From Mariniblastus sp. (lineage in GTDB: Bacteria > Planctomycetota > Planctomycetia > Pirellulales > Pirellulaceae), in assembly GCA_022447555.1 (NCBI GenBank), contig JAKVBF010000012.1:79078-143077 (forward strand): a stretch of 64,000 nucleotides of DNA, written 5' to 3'. Below the pieces are notes generated by a model. The model did not search any database, had not been told where the DNA came from, and worked only from the letters and a program-made list of their open reading frames with translations. The position numbers and the translations under genes were made by a program. Positions 8,867 through 17,579 of this stretch are shown here, piece after piece. How positions within the stretch are numbered: the first letter of the stretch is position 1; each line of letters begins with the position of its first letter.

Positions 8867-9955
8867 ATGACTGAAACGGAGGATCACCCGACGATGGTTC
8901 AACCGGTAAGGCGCGTTCAATTCAAATACCGCTGGCTTGATGAGGAAGGCAACGCCGTGGGCTTTTTTCGAAAATCAGGCTCTTTCGATGGCGATGTGTT
9001 GCAGCTAGACGACACCCGGATCCCCGCTGATGCCATACTTGATCTTCGAATACGCCAAGCCAAAACTTACCTCTGGTTGCGATCTGATTCAGAACCAGCA
9101 GTGAAGTTTGGGTTGATGGTATTGGGTAATCGTTTTAACGAAATTCACCATTCACTGAATCGAATTCTGCGACATCGAGTGTCTCAAGAAGAACGTGCGC
9201 GTTTAGCCAGGAAGGGTGACGCTCGGGCGTTCCGAATGCAAGAATGTCATCAGTGTCAGGCGGCCGTTGTTTTATCAGGCTTGCCCGTCACACCGCAGGT
9301 GTATTGTGAAGTTTGTGATTCTTTGTCCACCATAGCTGGTTCGGCGTCACAAGTGGCCTTCGAGAGACATTATCGCGTTTGTGGGGAATGCCAGATGTAT
9401 TCTCATCCGCGCAAGTTCACAATTTTCTACCTCTATTTTCTGTTCGTCATTTACGGCTTCTGGAATAAGACCATCTTTTGTTGCCCGGCTTGCATGCGGG
9501 GCAAGGCATGGAAAATGCTGATGGTAAACACACTGGGGTTGGTTGGTTTGCCGTTCGCGATGGTGCAATTGTATCGGGCTTACTCCCGCCGTTCTGTAAA
9601 AGGTCCGCTTCGGGGACTGGATGATGCCAACATTCTCGCAAGCAAAGGGAAAATTGATCAAGCTCTGGAAGGCTACGATCAGTTGTTGGACGCTCAGCCG
9701 GTCAATGCAGGTTTGAAGTACAACGTGGGTATCGGTTTGTTGCAGAAGGCTGAGTTAGAACACGCACAACGAATGTTTGAGTTGTCACTGGAAGATTGCA
9801 GTAACTATGGACCTTCGGTCTACGGGTTAATGGTCACGCTCGAGGCACAGGGGAAGGAGCAGGAACTGCAGAGTATGCGGCGATTCTGGGGGATCGACGT
9901 TGAGTCGCCAGTGTCGTCTGAATTTGGGCAAGAGGGACCCGAGGTGGAGTCTTAG
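8867..9955 (+). CDS. Unknown membrane protein with four CxxC motifs and TPR-like C-terminus
   Basis: I do not recognise the family. The 362 residues fall into three parts. Residues 1-115 are a soluble domain (FKYRWLDEEGNAVGF start) that may be a beta-rich PH-like fold. Residues about 120-205 carry four CxxC pairs (CHQC, CEVC, CGEC, CPAC), which suggests two zinc ribbons. Two hydrophobic segments are interleaved with the last pairs, one at FTIFYLYFLFVIYGFW and one at MVNTLGLVGLPFAMVQLY. The C-terminal 115 residues hold TPR-like helices (ASKGKIDQALEGYDQLLD and GIGLLQKAELEHAQRMFEL). A GGAGG lies 11 nt before a second in-frame ATG at 8894, so the true start could be residue 10. It is the last gene of the plus-strand run and is convergent with the esterase, with 7 bp between the two stops. 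Confidence 0.65.
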   Translation: MTETEDHPTMVQPVRRVQFKYRWLDEEGNAVGFFRKSGSFDGDVLQLDDTRIPADAILDLRIRQAKTYLWLRSDSEPAVKFGLMVLGNRFNEIHHSLNRILRHRVSQEERARLARKGDARAFRMQECHQCQAAVVLSGLPVTPQVYCEVCDSLSTIAGSASQVAFERHYRVCGECQMYSHPRKFTIFYLYFLFVIYGFWNKTIFCCPACMRGKAWKMLMVNTLGLVGLPFAMVQLYRAYSRRSVKGPLRGLDDANILASKGKIDQALEGYDQLLDAQPVNAGLKYNVGIGLLQKAELEHAQRMFELSLEDCSNYGPSVYGLMVTLEAQGKEQELQSMRRFWGIDVESPVSSEFGQEGPEVES

Positions 9956-9962
9956 TGCAGGA

Positions 9963-10724
9963 TCAGTTTCTGGGCTTTCGTTGTTGTTTCAACAGCCATT
10001 GATAGATCTCAGGGTTGGCATACGTTTGTGACCAGCTGTTGTGCTTGACCCCGTGATAAATGGTCATTTTGACTTTCTCCCCCCCGCTGTCCTTAATCGA
10101 TTTCACCATTTCTTTGGTTTTCTCGACGGGGACCACGCCATCCGCATCTCCGTGAAAAGCCCAGATCGGAACATCGACTAGCCGGGCTGCCGTTTTGGGT
10201 TTACCACCGCCGCAAATCGGGATAACGGCTGCGAACCTTTCCGGCGTTTTTGCCGCCAAAGCCCAAGATCCACGACCGCCCATACTGAGGCCAGTGAGAT
10301 AAATGCGATCACGATCTACGTTCAATGATTCGATCGAGTGTTCGACCAGTTGCTGAAGCTGACTGACCTGCCAGCTGTGGTATTTTTCAGGCAACTGGGG
10401 TGACACCAAGACGAAGGGGAAACTGGGGTCTTTTTCCGCTCTTTTAGGCGGCCCCCAAAGTTTCACCTTGTCGAGGTTGTCACCTCGCTCCCCATGGCCG
10501 TGGAGGAAAATCATCAGGGGCCATGGCTTGGTATGGTCCGAAGCTTCGTAGCCTTTTGGTAAAAAAAGCCAGTAATCGAGGCTGCCTCGATTATTTTTCA
10601 GTTCCAACGACTGAGGTGTTTGATTGCCGTCCCTCATGTTGTTTCCCGCATGGGCCTTCGAGTCACGGTGGATCAGCGATGTCAGGAAGGCAGAAATCGT
10701 AATTAAGTAAATCAAAGCACGCAT
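9963..10724 (-). CDS. Secreted alpha/beta-hydrolase (PHB-depolymerase / carboxylesterase-like)
   Basis: 253-residue hydrolase with an N-terminal signal peptide (LIYLITISAFLTSLIH, cut near AHAG). The fold begins with a YWLFLPKGY strand and the oxyanion-loop motif FLHGHGERG. The nucleophile serine lies in the elbow GLSMGGRG. The acid is in HGDADGVVP and the histidine in VKHNSW. This order is that of dienelactone-hydrolase, prolyl-oligopeptidase and PHB-depolymerase-like esterases. In planctomycetes such stand-alone domains are often carbohydrate or feruloyl esterases, but the substrate cannot be decided here. The product is expected in the periplasm or outside. It lies downstream of yebC on the same strand, with 52 bp between. 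Confidence 0.85.
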   Translation of the reverse strand: MRALIYLITISAFLTSLIHRDSKAHAGNNMRDGNQTPQSLELKNNRGSLDYWLFLPKGYEASDHTKPWPLMIFLHGHGERGDNLDKVKLWGPPKRAEKDPSFPFVLVSPQLPEKYHSWQVSQLQQLVEHSIESLNVDRDRIYLTGLSMGGRGSWALAAKTPERFAAVIPICGGGKPKTAARLVDVPIWAFHGDADGVVPVEKTKEMVKSIKDSGGEKVKMTIYHGVKHNSWSQTYANPEIYQWLLKQQRKPRN

Positions 10725-10776
10725 GGTTCCGCTCTCTCAGGAAAGACTCACGACCGCTGGGTCGCTGGGTTGGTTG

Positions 10777-11529
10777 CTATTCGTTGGCCAACTCAGCCAT
10801 TGCCTCGTCGGAGATGTTGAAGTTGGATGAAACGCTTTGCACGTCGTCATGGTCGTCCAAGGCCTCCATCAGTTTCAACACTTGTCGGGCCATCGAAACA
10901 TCTAGGTCGACCGTGTTCTGGGGTATTCGGATGACTTGTTTTGAAACACAATCGATACCAGCGTTTTCTAAGGCCAAGCTCACGTTGGAGTACACATCAG
11001 GACTACAGGTGACCTCGAAATGTCCCTCTAAAGTAGCGATGTCATCGGCACCAGCCTCTAGAGCTATTTCCATTAATTGTTCTTCGTCAGTCACATCCGT
11101 CGCGATTAAAAAAAGGCCTTTCCGGTCAAACATATAGGAGACGCATCCCGTCGCCCCGAGTTTACCGTTGCCTTTTTCAAACAATTTTTTTACTTCGGGT
11201 GCGGTGCGATTTCGATTGTCCGTCAAAATATCGCACATGATTGCAACGCCATTGGGCCCGTAGCCCTCGTATATGATCTCTTCAAATGCTACCGACTCTA
11301 ATTCACCCGCTCCTTTTTTGATGGCTCGGGCAATGTTGTCCTTCGGCATGCTGACCGCTCTGGCATCGGCAACCAAAGTCCTCAGGCGGATATTGACATC
11401 CATATCGCTGCCACCATTTTTAGCGGCCACCATGATCGCTTTGCTGATCTTGCTCCAGCTTTTAGCCCGCTTCGCATCGGTGGCGGCTTTTTTATGCTTG
11501 ATGTTTGCCCATTTGCTGTGACCGGCCAT
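10777..11529 (-). CDS. YebC/PmpR/TACO1-family protein
   Basis: 250 residues, the normal length. The signature N-terminus MAGHSKWANIKHKKAATD is present, followed by the three-domain YebC fold. Conserved segments include MPKDNIARAIKKGAGE, a YEGYGPNGVAIMCDILTDNRNRT stretch and GATGCVSYMF. The family is described both as a DNA-binding transcription regulator and, for the mitochondrial TACO1 branch and some bacterial members, as a translation factor acting at difficult peptide sequences such as polyproline. Location within the minus-strand translation cluster, next to infB/rbfA, fits the latter view. It is encoded 126 bp downstream of the endonuclease-III-like gene. Confidence 0.95.
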   Translation of the reverse strand: MAGHSKWANIKHKKAATDAKRAKSWSKISKAIMVAAKNGGSDMDVNIRLRTLVADARAVSMPKDNIARAIKKGAGELESVAFEEIIYEGYGPNGVAIMCDILTDNRNRTAPEVKKLFEKGNGKLGATGCVSYMFDRKGLFLIATDVTDEEQLMEIALEAGADDIATLEGHFEVTCSPDVYSNVSLALENAGIDCVSKQVIRIPQNTVDLDVSMARQVLKLMEALDDHDDVQSVSSNFNISDEAMAELANE

Positions 11530-11655
11530 ATCGCTCTATCGTCGTAAAACGGGAAAGGAAACGAAAAGAAGACGCACTTCTTGAATTTGTATTGTTGTGG
11601 TTCGCCAACCAGTGGGCGATGGCCTATTGACCAACCGATTCCCAAGGGCGCTAAA

Positions 11656-12738
11656 CTAGCGAGGTTTTTTTCGGGCGAGTCGCTTGGTTGCCGATTTCTT
11701 TTTACTACTCGAGGCCTTTTTTACGATTGACTTCCTGAGGGGTTTTTTCTTGGCGGGCGCTTTCTTCGCAACAGGCTTCTTTTTAACCGGCTTTTTCTTG
11801 GCGGGCGTTTTTTTCGCAACAGGCTTCTTTTTAACGGGTTTTTTCTTAGCAGTCGCTTTCTTCGCAACAGGCTTCTTTTTAACTGACTTTTTCTTGGCGG
11901 GCGCTTTCTTCGCGACGGTCTTCTTTTGGGCAGAAGCCTTCTTTTGGGCTGCCGCTTTCTTGTCTACAGCCTTTGTGGCTGAAGCTTTCTTCTTGGCTGG
12001 AGCAGCCTTTTTAGTTTTCTTGGCAGTGGAAAGATCGGCCTCTTTTTTCTTGCGACCGCCTCGTTTCGGAAATCTTTCAGCGGCGTCCGGCGCAATCGAT
12101 AGCAAGACTCCCCGGAGGTCTTTGTTGAATTTCGATTTATAAAACGCGGCAGCTAGCTGGTGAACCACCGACGAGAATTCGACCCCTTTGCTCTTAGGAA
12201 TGGTGCGCTCGAGTCCAGGGACTTTCCCTTTGGCCGCTTCGGCTTCAGTGACAATCCCCAAAACGATCATCAGGTTCATGGCCGCCTGGTCCAATGGGAT
12301 GTAATGCCCACCAAGGGCAACTTGGGCCACGTAGGAAATCACGAATGGGTGGACCCCTTTAAAACCCTCGAGCTGCTGAACCGTCTTGCGAAGGTTTTCT
12401 TTTTTGAGCGATTCGAGATCGAAGTTGTAATACTTTTCAAAGACACCATGCAGTGCCTTTTTGAGCAAAAGAGCAGACTCCGCGGGATCCGGCTGTTGCT
12501 TCATGATTTCAGCGAGCTCCACCGCAGTGGTGACCCGCACCTCGTTCCAGTCGAAAAACTGTTCTTGCAAACGAGCAAAAGACTCATCGGCCGCTTCGTA
12601 TTGAGAATTATTAAGGCAGCAGGCGAACATCATATGCTCCAAAACCGTCCGATTGGAGGGCGGCAATATCGGTGCGTATTGTTTCTTAGCGACCTTGTAT
12701 AGTTTGTTGATCAGTGCGGCGCGATTTGTAGCTGACAT
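11656..12738 (-). CDS. Endonuclease-III-like helix-hairpin-helix protein with histone-H1-like Lys/Ala/Pro tail
   Basis: 360 residues in two very different halves. Residues 1-225 are helical and resemble the HhH-GPD fold of endonuclease III. The segment FKGVHPFVISYVAQVALGG followed by YIPLDQAAMNLMIVLGI lines up with the family's hairpin and catalytic-Asp region. In that alignment the aspartate is kept (LDQ), the lyase lysine is absent (HPFV in place of RKTA), and there is no C-terminal iron-sulfur cysteine cluster. Residues 230-360 are a basic low-complexity tail made of KKPVAKKAPAKKKPVK-like 16-mers, like histone H1 or bacterial HctB/AlgP tails. It may be a DNA-binding or DNA-compacting protein, or a monofunctional glycosylase. 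It follows rbfA by 90 bp on the same strand. The glycosylase relationship is inferred from motif order only. Confidence 0.7.
   Translation of the reverse strand: MSATNRAALINKLYKVAKKQYAPILPPSNRTVLEHMMFACCLNNSQYEAADESFARLQEQFFDWNEVRVTTAVELAEIMKQQPDPAESALLLKKALHGVFEKYYNFDLESLKKENLRKTVQQLEGFKGVHPFVISYVAQVALGGHYIPLDQAAMNLMIVLGIVTEAEAAKGKVPGLERTIPKSKGVEFSSVVHQLAAAFYKSKFNKDLRGVLLSIAPDAAERFPKRGGRKKKEADLSTAKKTKKAAPAKKKASATKAVDKKAAAQKKASAQKKTVAKKAPAKKKSVKKKPVAKKATAKKKPVKKKPVAKKTPAKKKPVKKKPVAKKAPAKKKPLRKSIVKKASSSKKKSATKRLARKKPR
11731..11925. repeat. 48-bp tandem coding repeat
   Basis: The segment GCAACAGGCTTCTTTTTAAC recurs at 11768, 11816 and 11864, a period of 48 bp. A diverged unit follows at 11912 and a partial one precedes near 11731. 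It encodes the 16-residue Lys/Pro/Ala unit of the histone-like tail on the minus strand. Copy number may vary between strains. Confidence 0.85.
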
Positions 12739-12828
12739 ATCTTTTTATTTATGGGTAGAGTCTGTTGCGAGTGAAGCTAAGTACACCATTATAAGACCGT
12801 GGACGAGTTTAGCGTCGACGGCCTTTTA

Positions 12829-13266
12829 TCATGGTGATTCATTTTCTGGATCTTTTGCAGTGCTTGCCGTTACATCCTGAATCTCTGGTTCATCTGGTTC
12901 TCCGTCGTCCGTGGTCTCTGGTTCTTTAGGTAAGACTTCATTTAATATTCGAGTCACAGCGGTAGCGTTCTCGATCCCTTTGTCTAAAACAAACTGGACC
13001 CGAGGGGTATAGCGGGTATCGATCCGATTGCCGACCCGCTGCTGCAGGAATCCGGAGGCATGGCGAAGGCCTTTCAGGCAAAGCTCCTGTTTTTTTTCAT
13101 CGCCCATCACAGAGACGTGGATCTTGGCATGGCGTAGATCAGCCGAGACTTCGACAAATGTAACGGTAACATTGTTGACGCGAGGATCTTTTAAATCCGT
13201 CAAAATAGCCATTGAAACGACTTCTCGGATGGCTTGGGCGGCTTTTAAAACTCTTCGAGAACTCAA
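12829..13266 (-). CDS. rbfA: Ribosome-binding factor A (RbfA)
   Basis: 30S maturation factor with a type-II KH-like fold. The core is readable as VSMAILTDLKDPRVNNVTVTF, then VSADLRHAKIHVSVMGDE, then LRHASGFLQQRVGNRIDTRYTP and VQFVLDKGIENA, all typical. The acidic C-terminal tail (residues about 115-145) is an extension. The frame is open to a TTG at 13281, but an AGGAG lies six bases before a second TTG at 13266, and that start gives the normal N-terminus SSRRVLKAAQAI. It is the third gene after nusA and infB. It starts about 55 bp after the infB stop and is probably co-transcribed. Confidence 0.92.
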   Translation of the reverse strand: MSSRRVLKAAQAIREVVSMAILTDLKDPRVNNVTVTFVEVSADLRHAKIHVSVMGDEKKQELCLKGLRHASGFLQQRVGNRIDTRYTPRVQFVLDKGIENATAVTRILNEVLPKEPETTDDGEPDEPEIQDVTASTAKDPENESP

Positions 13267-13322
13267 CTTGATCTCCTGCAACGGTGAGCGGCAACGGGTA
13301 AAGCTATCGGGCTGAACCGTGT

Positions 13323-16064
13323 CTACAGCGTCCGGGCAACCTCTTCGATTTTGTAAGCCTCGAGCGTATCGCCTTCCTTGATATCGTTAAAACCAACCAG
13401 CTTGATACCACATTCCATGCCGCGTTGGACCTCTTTGGAATCATCTTTTTCACGCTTGAGTGACTCGATCGGGTAATCACCGATCACGCGACTGTCTCGA
13501 ATGACTCGCAGCCGGCACTCGCGCTGGATACTGCCTCGCATGACACGACAGCCAGCAATGGTTCCTGTGCGACTGATGCTAAATGTCTGTAGCACCATCG
13601 CCATGCCCTGTTCGACAATTTGCTCTTCAGGCTTGAGCTTGCCTTCAAGCATTGCCTTGAGATCATCGGTTATTTTATAAATGATGTCGTAACGGCGGAT
13701 TTCGATCTGAAGATTTTCTGCTAACGACCTAGCCGTTTCGTCTGGGACCACGTTGAAACCGATGATGACGGCTTCAGATGCTTCAGCAAGTCGTACGTCA
13801 CCCACCGTGATACCACCGGCTAGGGCTTGTTTGATTTCGATTTGAACTTCGGGGTGTGAAATTTTTCCAAGCTCTTTTTGGATGGCCTCAATAGAACCCT
13901 TGGTGTCAGCGCGAATGATCAGATTCAGCTTGACGACCTCGGCATTGGGGTCTCGCAGGCTGCCGCTCTCCATCAGCTCTTGGAACTGGAGGATGGAGGT
14001 TTTGACACTGCGGTTTCCAACCCGACTTTCGGTATCGCGGTCTTTACGCTGGGAGGCGATCTCGCGGGCATCTGCAATATCATCCAAGACATAGAACTTG
14101 TCACCAGCTCCTGGGGGGAAATCCAAGCCAGTTAGATTGACCGGAGTGGACGGACCCGCCTCTTCAATTTTTTTCTTGGGTCGCAAGGTGTCGTGCATTG
14201 CTTTGACGCGCCCGTGGGATGAGCCACAGACGATCACATCGCCAACACGCAACGTTCCTGTTTGTACCATCATCTTGGCAACCACTCCCTTATCCGACTG
14301 CTGCTCTGACTCGATGCACGTACCAGATGCTTGTCGGTCGGGGTTCGCCTTGAGCTCATGTAGTTCCGCGGTGACAAGAATGGTCTCCAGCAGCTCGTCA
14401 ATCCCATCACCTTTGATAGCGCTGGTACGAATCACTTCCGTTTCCCCACCCCATTCACTGGGTAGTAGTTCGTGTTGTGCCAGATCTTGGAAAGCCTTGT
14501 CTGGGTCCGCACCCTGCAGGTCGATTTTGTTAAGAGCGACAATGATAGGAACGCCGGCAGCCTTGGCATGGCTAATAGCCTCCTCGGTTTGCGGCATCAC
14601 GCCATCGTCGGCGGCTACGACGAGAACAGCAATGTCCGTGACATTAGCGCCTCGAGCTCGCATTTCAGTGAAGGCTTCATGACCCGGTGTATCAACAAAA
14701 GCAATTTTATTGCCACCTTTGTCAATTTCGTAAGCCCGAATGTGTTGTGTGATCCCTCCAGACTCGCCGGAGACAACGTCGATGCCAATGATTGCATCTA
14801 GAAGGGAGGTCTTTCCGTGATCCACGTGACCTAAAAAGGTCACGATCGGCGGGCGGGGGAGAAGTGTCGCCGGATCTTGTTCCTCTTCAAATACAGAAAC
14901 CATTGCGTCTTCAAGCGATTGAGCCTGGCGGACTTCAACGTTCTCAACATTGAAGCTTTCCAGCAACAAGTCAACGTACTCGTCATCGATCAACGAGTTG
15001 ATGGTCTTGTTGGACTCATCCCCTAATTGACGCGTGGTTAACAAAACTTGAACAGCGGGGACTCCAGCAACCTCCGACAGCTCTCTGACCGTACATGGGA
15101 GTTGCAGTACAAGGTTGTCTTTACGCGGTGCAGCTGTGTTGGCGACAGGGCCGGATCGGCGTCGATTTTGCCGACGGCGGTAATTACCACGCTCGTCATC
15201 TCCACCCGAAGGTCGACGTCGCCGCGTTCGCTGCTGGCGAGTTGATCCCAGACCAGAGTCGACACCGTCCCCTTCTTTGCTTTTGCCGCCACGCCTAGAT
15301 TTTTTACCACTGGAAGGCATTTGCCCCAACACGGACGGATCTTCTACCGGCACCGCGTTCTTGCCTTTGCGCTTAGTCTTCTTTTCTTTTGTTTTATCCG
15401 TGTAACGTTCCAAAGGCCCGGACGTTCCATCCTTGTCTTTTTTGAAACCATCTTTGGGAAGGGCAATTTCTGGCTTTTGAACCTTTTCACCCTTGGTCTT
15501 GGCCGAGGCTGCGGGTTGTTTTACGTCTGGCATCTTGGCCAGTTTGACGTTCAGCGCAGGCCGCTTACGCTGTCCGACTGGCTTCTTGGTGCCACTGCCG
15601 GGCCGTGGACGACCGAGCTCGGCAATTTTGTTCTGGATGGGTGCTGTCCGTGTCCATGGCTCATCCGACTTGGACGATGGTGACGCAGGAGTCTCGGGAT
15701 CGTCATCTTGCTCTTCGTGGACTTCGCTTTCGGCTTCGACCTCTTCCTCAAGTTCATCGTCTGTAGCCTTGGGAGCCATTTGCTTTGCATGCGAATCCAG
15801 GTTCACCATTTCCGAGGAACGGCGAGGGCTAGATCGATCGTTCCTCTGAGGTGCAGCATGGGCGTCCGATTCGTCACTGACGGCGGTGGCGGAATCAGAT
15901 TCGCCCCCGTCAATATATTGTTGAACCTTGGCTATTTCGTCTTCTTCGAGACTCGCTAGCGCAGACCCCTTGCCTTTGATACCCATTTTTTCACAGATAT
16001 CGAGCAGTTGCTTGTTATCAAGCCCCAACTTCTTTGCAAACGCGTAGATGCGTATTCCGGGCAC
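13323..16064 (-). CDS. infB: Translation initiation factor IF-2
   Basis: 913 residues. The N-terminal IF2_N domain (IRIYAFAKKLGLDNKQLL) is followed by a long charged, low-complexity linker rich in Lys, Asp, Glu and Arg (about residues 60-320) and a second IF2_N-like segment (LPCTVRELSEVAGVPAVQVL). The GTPase domain carries G1 GHVDHGKTSLLD, G2 GGITQHI, G3 DTPGHEAF and G4 NKID. Domains II to IV follow, with the C-terminal fMet-tRNA-binding part ending in ECGIKLVGFNDIKEGDTLE. The start is GTG at 16064 with AGGAGG ten bases ahead. Together with nusA upstream and rbfA downstream this is the classical cluster, separated from nusA by 151 bp. Confidence 0.97.
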   Translation of the reverse strand: MPGIRIYAFAKKLGLDNKQLLDICEKMGIKGKGSALASLEEDEIAKVQQYIDGGESDSATAVSDESDAHAAPQRNDRSSPRRSSEMVNLDSHAKQMAPKATDDELEEEVEAESEVHEEQDDDPETPASPSSKSDEPWTRTAPIQNKIAELGRPRPGSGTKKPVGQRKRPALNVKLAKMPDVKQPAASAKTKGEKVQKPEIALPKDGFKKDKDGTSGPLERYTDKTKEKKTKRKGKNAVPVEDPSVLGQMPSSGKKSRRGGKSKEGDGVDSGLGSTRQQRTRRRRPSGGDDERGNYRRRQNRRRSGPVANTAAPRKDNLVLQLPCTVRELSEVAGVPAVQVLLTTRQLGDESNKTINSLIDDEYVDLLLESFNVENVEVRQAQSLEDAMVSVFEEEQDPATLLPRPPIVTFLGHVDHGKTSLLDAIIGIDVVSGESGGITQHIRAYEIDKGGNKIAFVDTPGHEAFTEMRARGANVTDIAVLVVAADDGVMPQTEEAISHAKAAGVPIIVALNKIDLQGADPDKAFQDLAQHELLPSEWGGETEVIRTSAIKGDGIDELLETILVTAELHELKANPDRQASGTCIESEQQSDKGVVAKMMVQTGTLRVGDVIVCGSSHGRVKAMHDTLRPKKKIEEAGPSTPVNLTGLDFPPGAGDKFYVLDDIADAREIASQRKDRDTESRVGNRSVKTSILQFQELMESGSLRDPNAEVVKLNLIIRADTKGSIEAIQKELGKISHPEVQIEIKQALAGGITVGDVRLAEASEAVIIGFNVVPDETARSLAENLQIEIRRYDIIYKITDDLKAMLEGKLKPEEQIVEQGMAMVLQTFSISRTGTIAGCRVMRGSIQRECRLRVIRDSRVIGDYPIESLKREKDDSKEVQRGMECGIKLVGFNDIKEGDTLEAYKIEEVARTL

Positions 16065-16215
16065 GTAAGGTGACCCTCCTAGGTTATTGTGACCAAATAA
16101 TGTTGGCCGGTATGAGTTGCCAGTTATTGCTACATTTTAAAGTTTCCTCAGCTTGAACGCGGCTCGGGTCGGCAACTCTTAACGCCCGATTTCACGCACA
16201 AACAACGACACATTT

Positions 16216-17577
16216 TTAAGGTGAGTCTCCTTGGGGCGCCGGTTCACTGGGAACATCGGCGTCCCCGGTTCCAGCAGACTCCGCCGCCGCTTCTGATTCC
16301 GTACTGGATTCAGAGGCGGCCGCCTCAGCTTCAGCCTTGACTTTGGCCGCAGCCGCCTCGGCTGCTGCTAGGGTTTCGGCCGCCTTTTGAGCAGCCCGAC
16401 GTTGACGATTCTCTTCTTCGGTGGCTCGCTCAGCCTCTTCAGCCCGAGCTTCCGCCTGATTTACAATGTGATCCACCTGCTCAGCGGTCAATTCGCCCAT
16501 TTCCATCAAATCAGGTGGCTCGATAACCGATAAATCATCGTATGAGAGATACCCTTCACCCACCAGTCGATTGGCCAATTCCTCGGAACAACCATCGAGC
16601 GAGCAAAAGCCTTGCACAGCGCGGTCGATTTGTGTTTCTAATTCTTCTTGCGTCATGATTTCAATGTCCCATCCGCAAAGCTTGCTAGCCAGTCGGACGT
16701 TCTGCCCGCGTTTTCCGATTGCGAGTGAGAGCTGATCTTCGCGAACGAGTACAATGGCTCGGCCCAGCATTTGACAGAGAATGACTTCATCAACCTCGGC
16801 TGGTTGCAATGAATTGGGAATCATGATTTGAGGGTCTTCATCGTATCGCACGATATCAATCCGCTCACCAGCCAATTCATCGATGACCATCTTAATTCGA
16901 TTGCCTCGGACCCCCACACAAGCCCCTACACAATCAACTTTTGAGTCGATGCTGCTGACGGCTACTTTGCTCCGATAGCCGGGCTCCCGCGAAATGGCGT
17001 TGATTGAAATAACGCCGTCTGCAATTTCGGGGATCTCGGTTTCAAATAAGCGCTGAACCATCTTGGGGCGAGTTCGGCTGAGCACGATTTTAACGCGACT
17101 GCCCTGTGGTTTGACTTCGGTGACCAAAGCCCGAATGCGTTCGTTAGGCTGGTGAGACTCGCCCGGAATCTGCTCACTTCGAGGCAGTATGGCTTCGATA
17201 CCGCCCAGTGTGACGGTCGTCACTCGGCCTTCGTTGCGATGCACGGTTCCAGTAATAATATCGTTGATGATCTCATTGAATTCGAGGATCTGAGAATCGC
17301 GCTCAGCTTCGCGAACCTTTTGAATGATGACCTGTTTTGCCGTCTGGGCTCCGATCCGGCCGATCACTTCTTCGTAGTCGAGTTCTTCTTGACCGTTTCG
17401 ACCTGCGATCTGGCCGCTTTCCCGATCAATGATAAACTCGATGTCCGCCTCATCGCCAAAATGTTTGCGCGCTGCAGAGACCAACGCGGATTCGATCGCT
17501 CGAAAAACAACTTCTTTCTCGATGTTTTTATCACGATGAAGTGAATCGACGATTCGCAATACTTCGTTGGCGTTCAT
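16216..17577 (-). CDS. nusA: Transcription termination/antitermination factor NusA
   Basis: 453 residues. The N-terminal RNA-polymerase-binding domain ([19 protein letters not shown]) is followed by an S1 domain ([18 protein letters not shown]), KH1 ([22 protein letters not shown]) and KH2 ([18 protein letters not shown]). A helix-hairpin-helix-like segment around residues 330-380 and an Ala/Glu-rich tail complete it. NusA controls pausing, termination and antitermination. The gene starts 2 nt after the stop of the ABC ATPase gene upstream, so the two are almost certainly co-transcribed. RimP, which usually precedes NusA, is not present here. Confidence 0.95.
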   Translation of the reverse strand: MNANEVLRIVDSLHRDKNIEKEVVFRAIESALVSAARKHFGDEADIEFIIDRESGQIAGRNGQEELDYEEVIGRIGAQTAKQVIIQKVREAERDSQILEFNEIINDIITGTVHRNEGRVTTVTLGGIEAILPRSEQIPGESHQPNERIRALVTEVKPQGSRVKIVLSRTRPKMVQRLFETEIPEIADGVISINAISREPGYRSKVAVSSIDSKVDCVGACVGVRGNRIKMVIDELAGERIDIVRYDEDPQIMIPNSLQPAEVDEVILCQMLGRAIVLVREDQLSLAIGKRGQNVRLASKLCGWDIEIMTQEELETQIDRAVQGFCSLDGCSEELANRLVGEGYLSYDDLSVIEPPDLMEMGELTAEQVDHIVNQAEARAEEAERATEEENRQRRAAQKAAETLAAAEAAAAKVKAEAEAAASESSTESEAAAESAGTGDADVPSEPAPQGDSP

Positions 17578-17579
17578 GT

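Noticed and set aside
11731-11925. Regular 48-bp repeats as a possible CRISPR array
   Set aside because: The units are contiguous, have no unique spacers, and encode a protein repeat in frame.
11684-12142. Phe-rich repetitive reading frame on the plus strand
   Set aside because: It is the antisense shadow of the Lys/Ala/Pro histone-like tail; the repeated FFLAGAFFATGF pattern follows from the codons of the minus-strand repeat.
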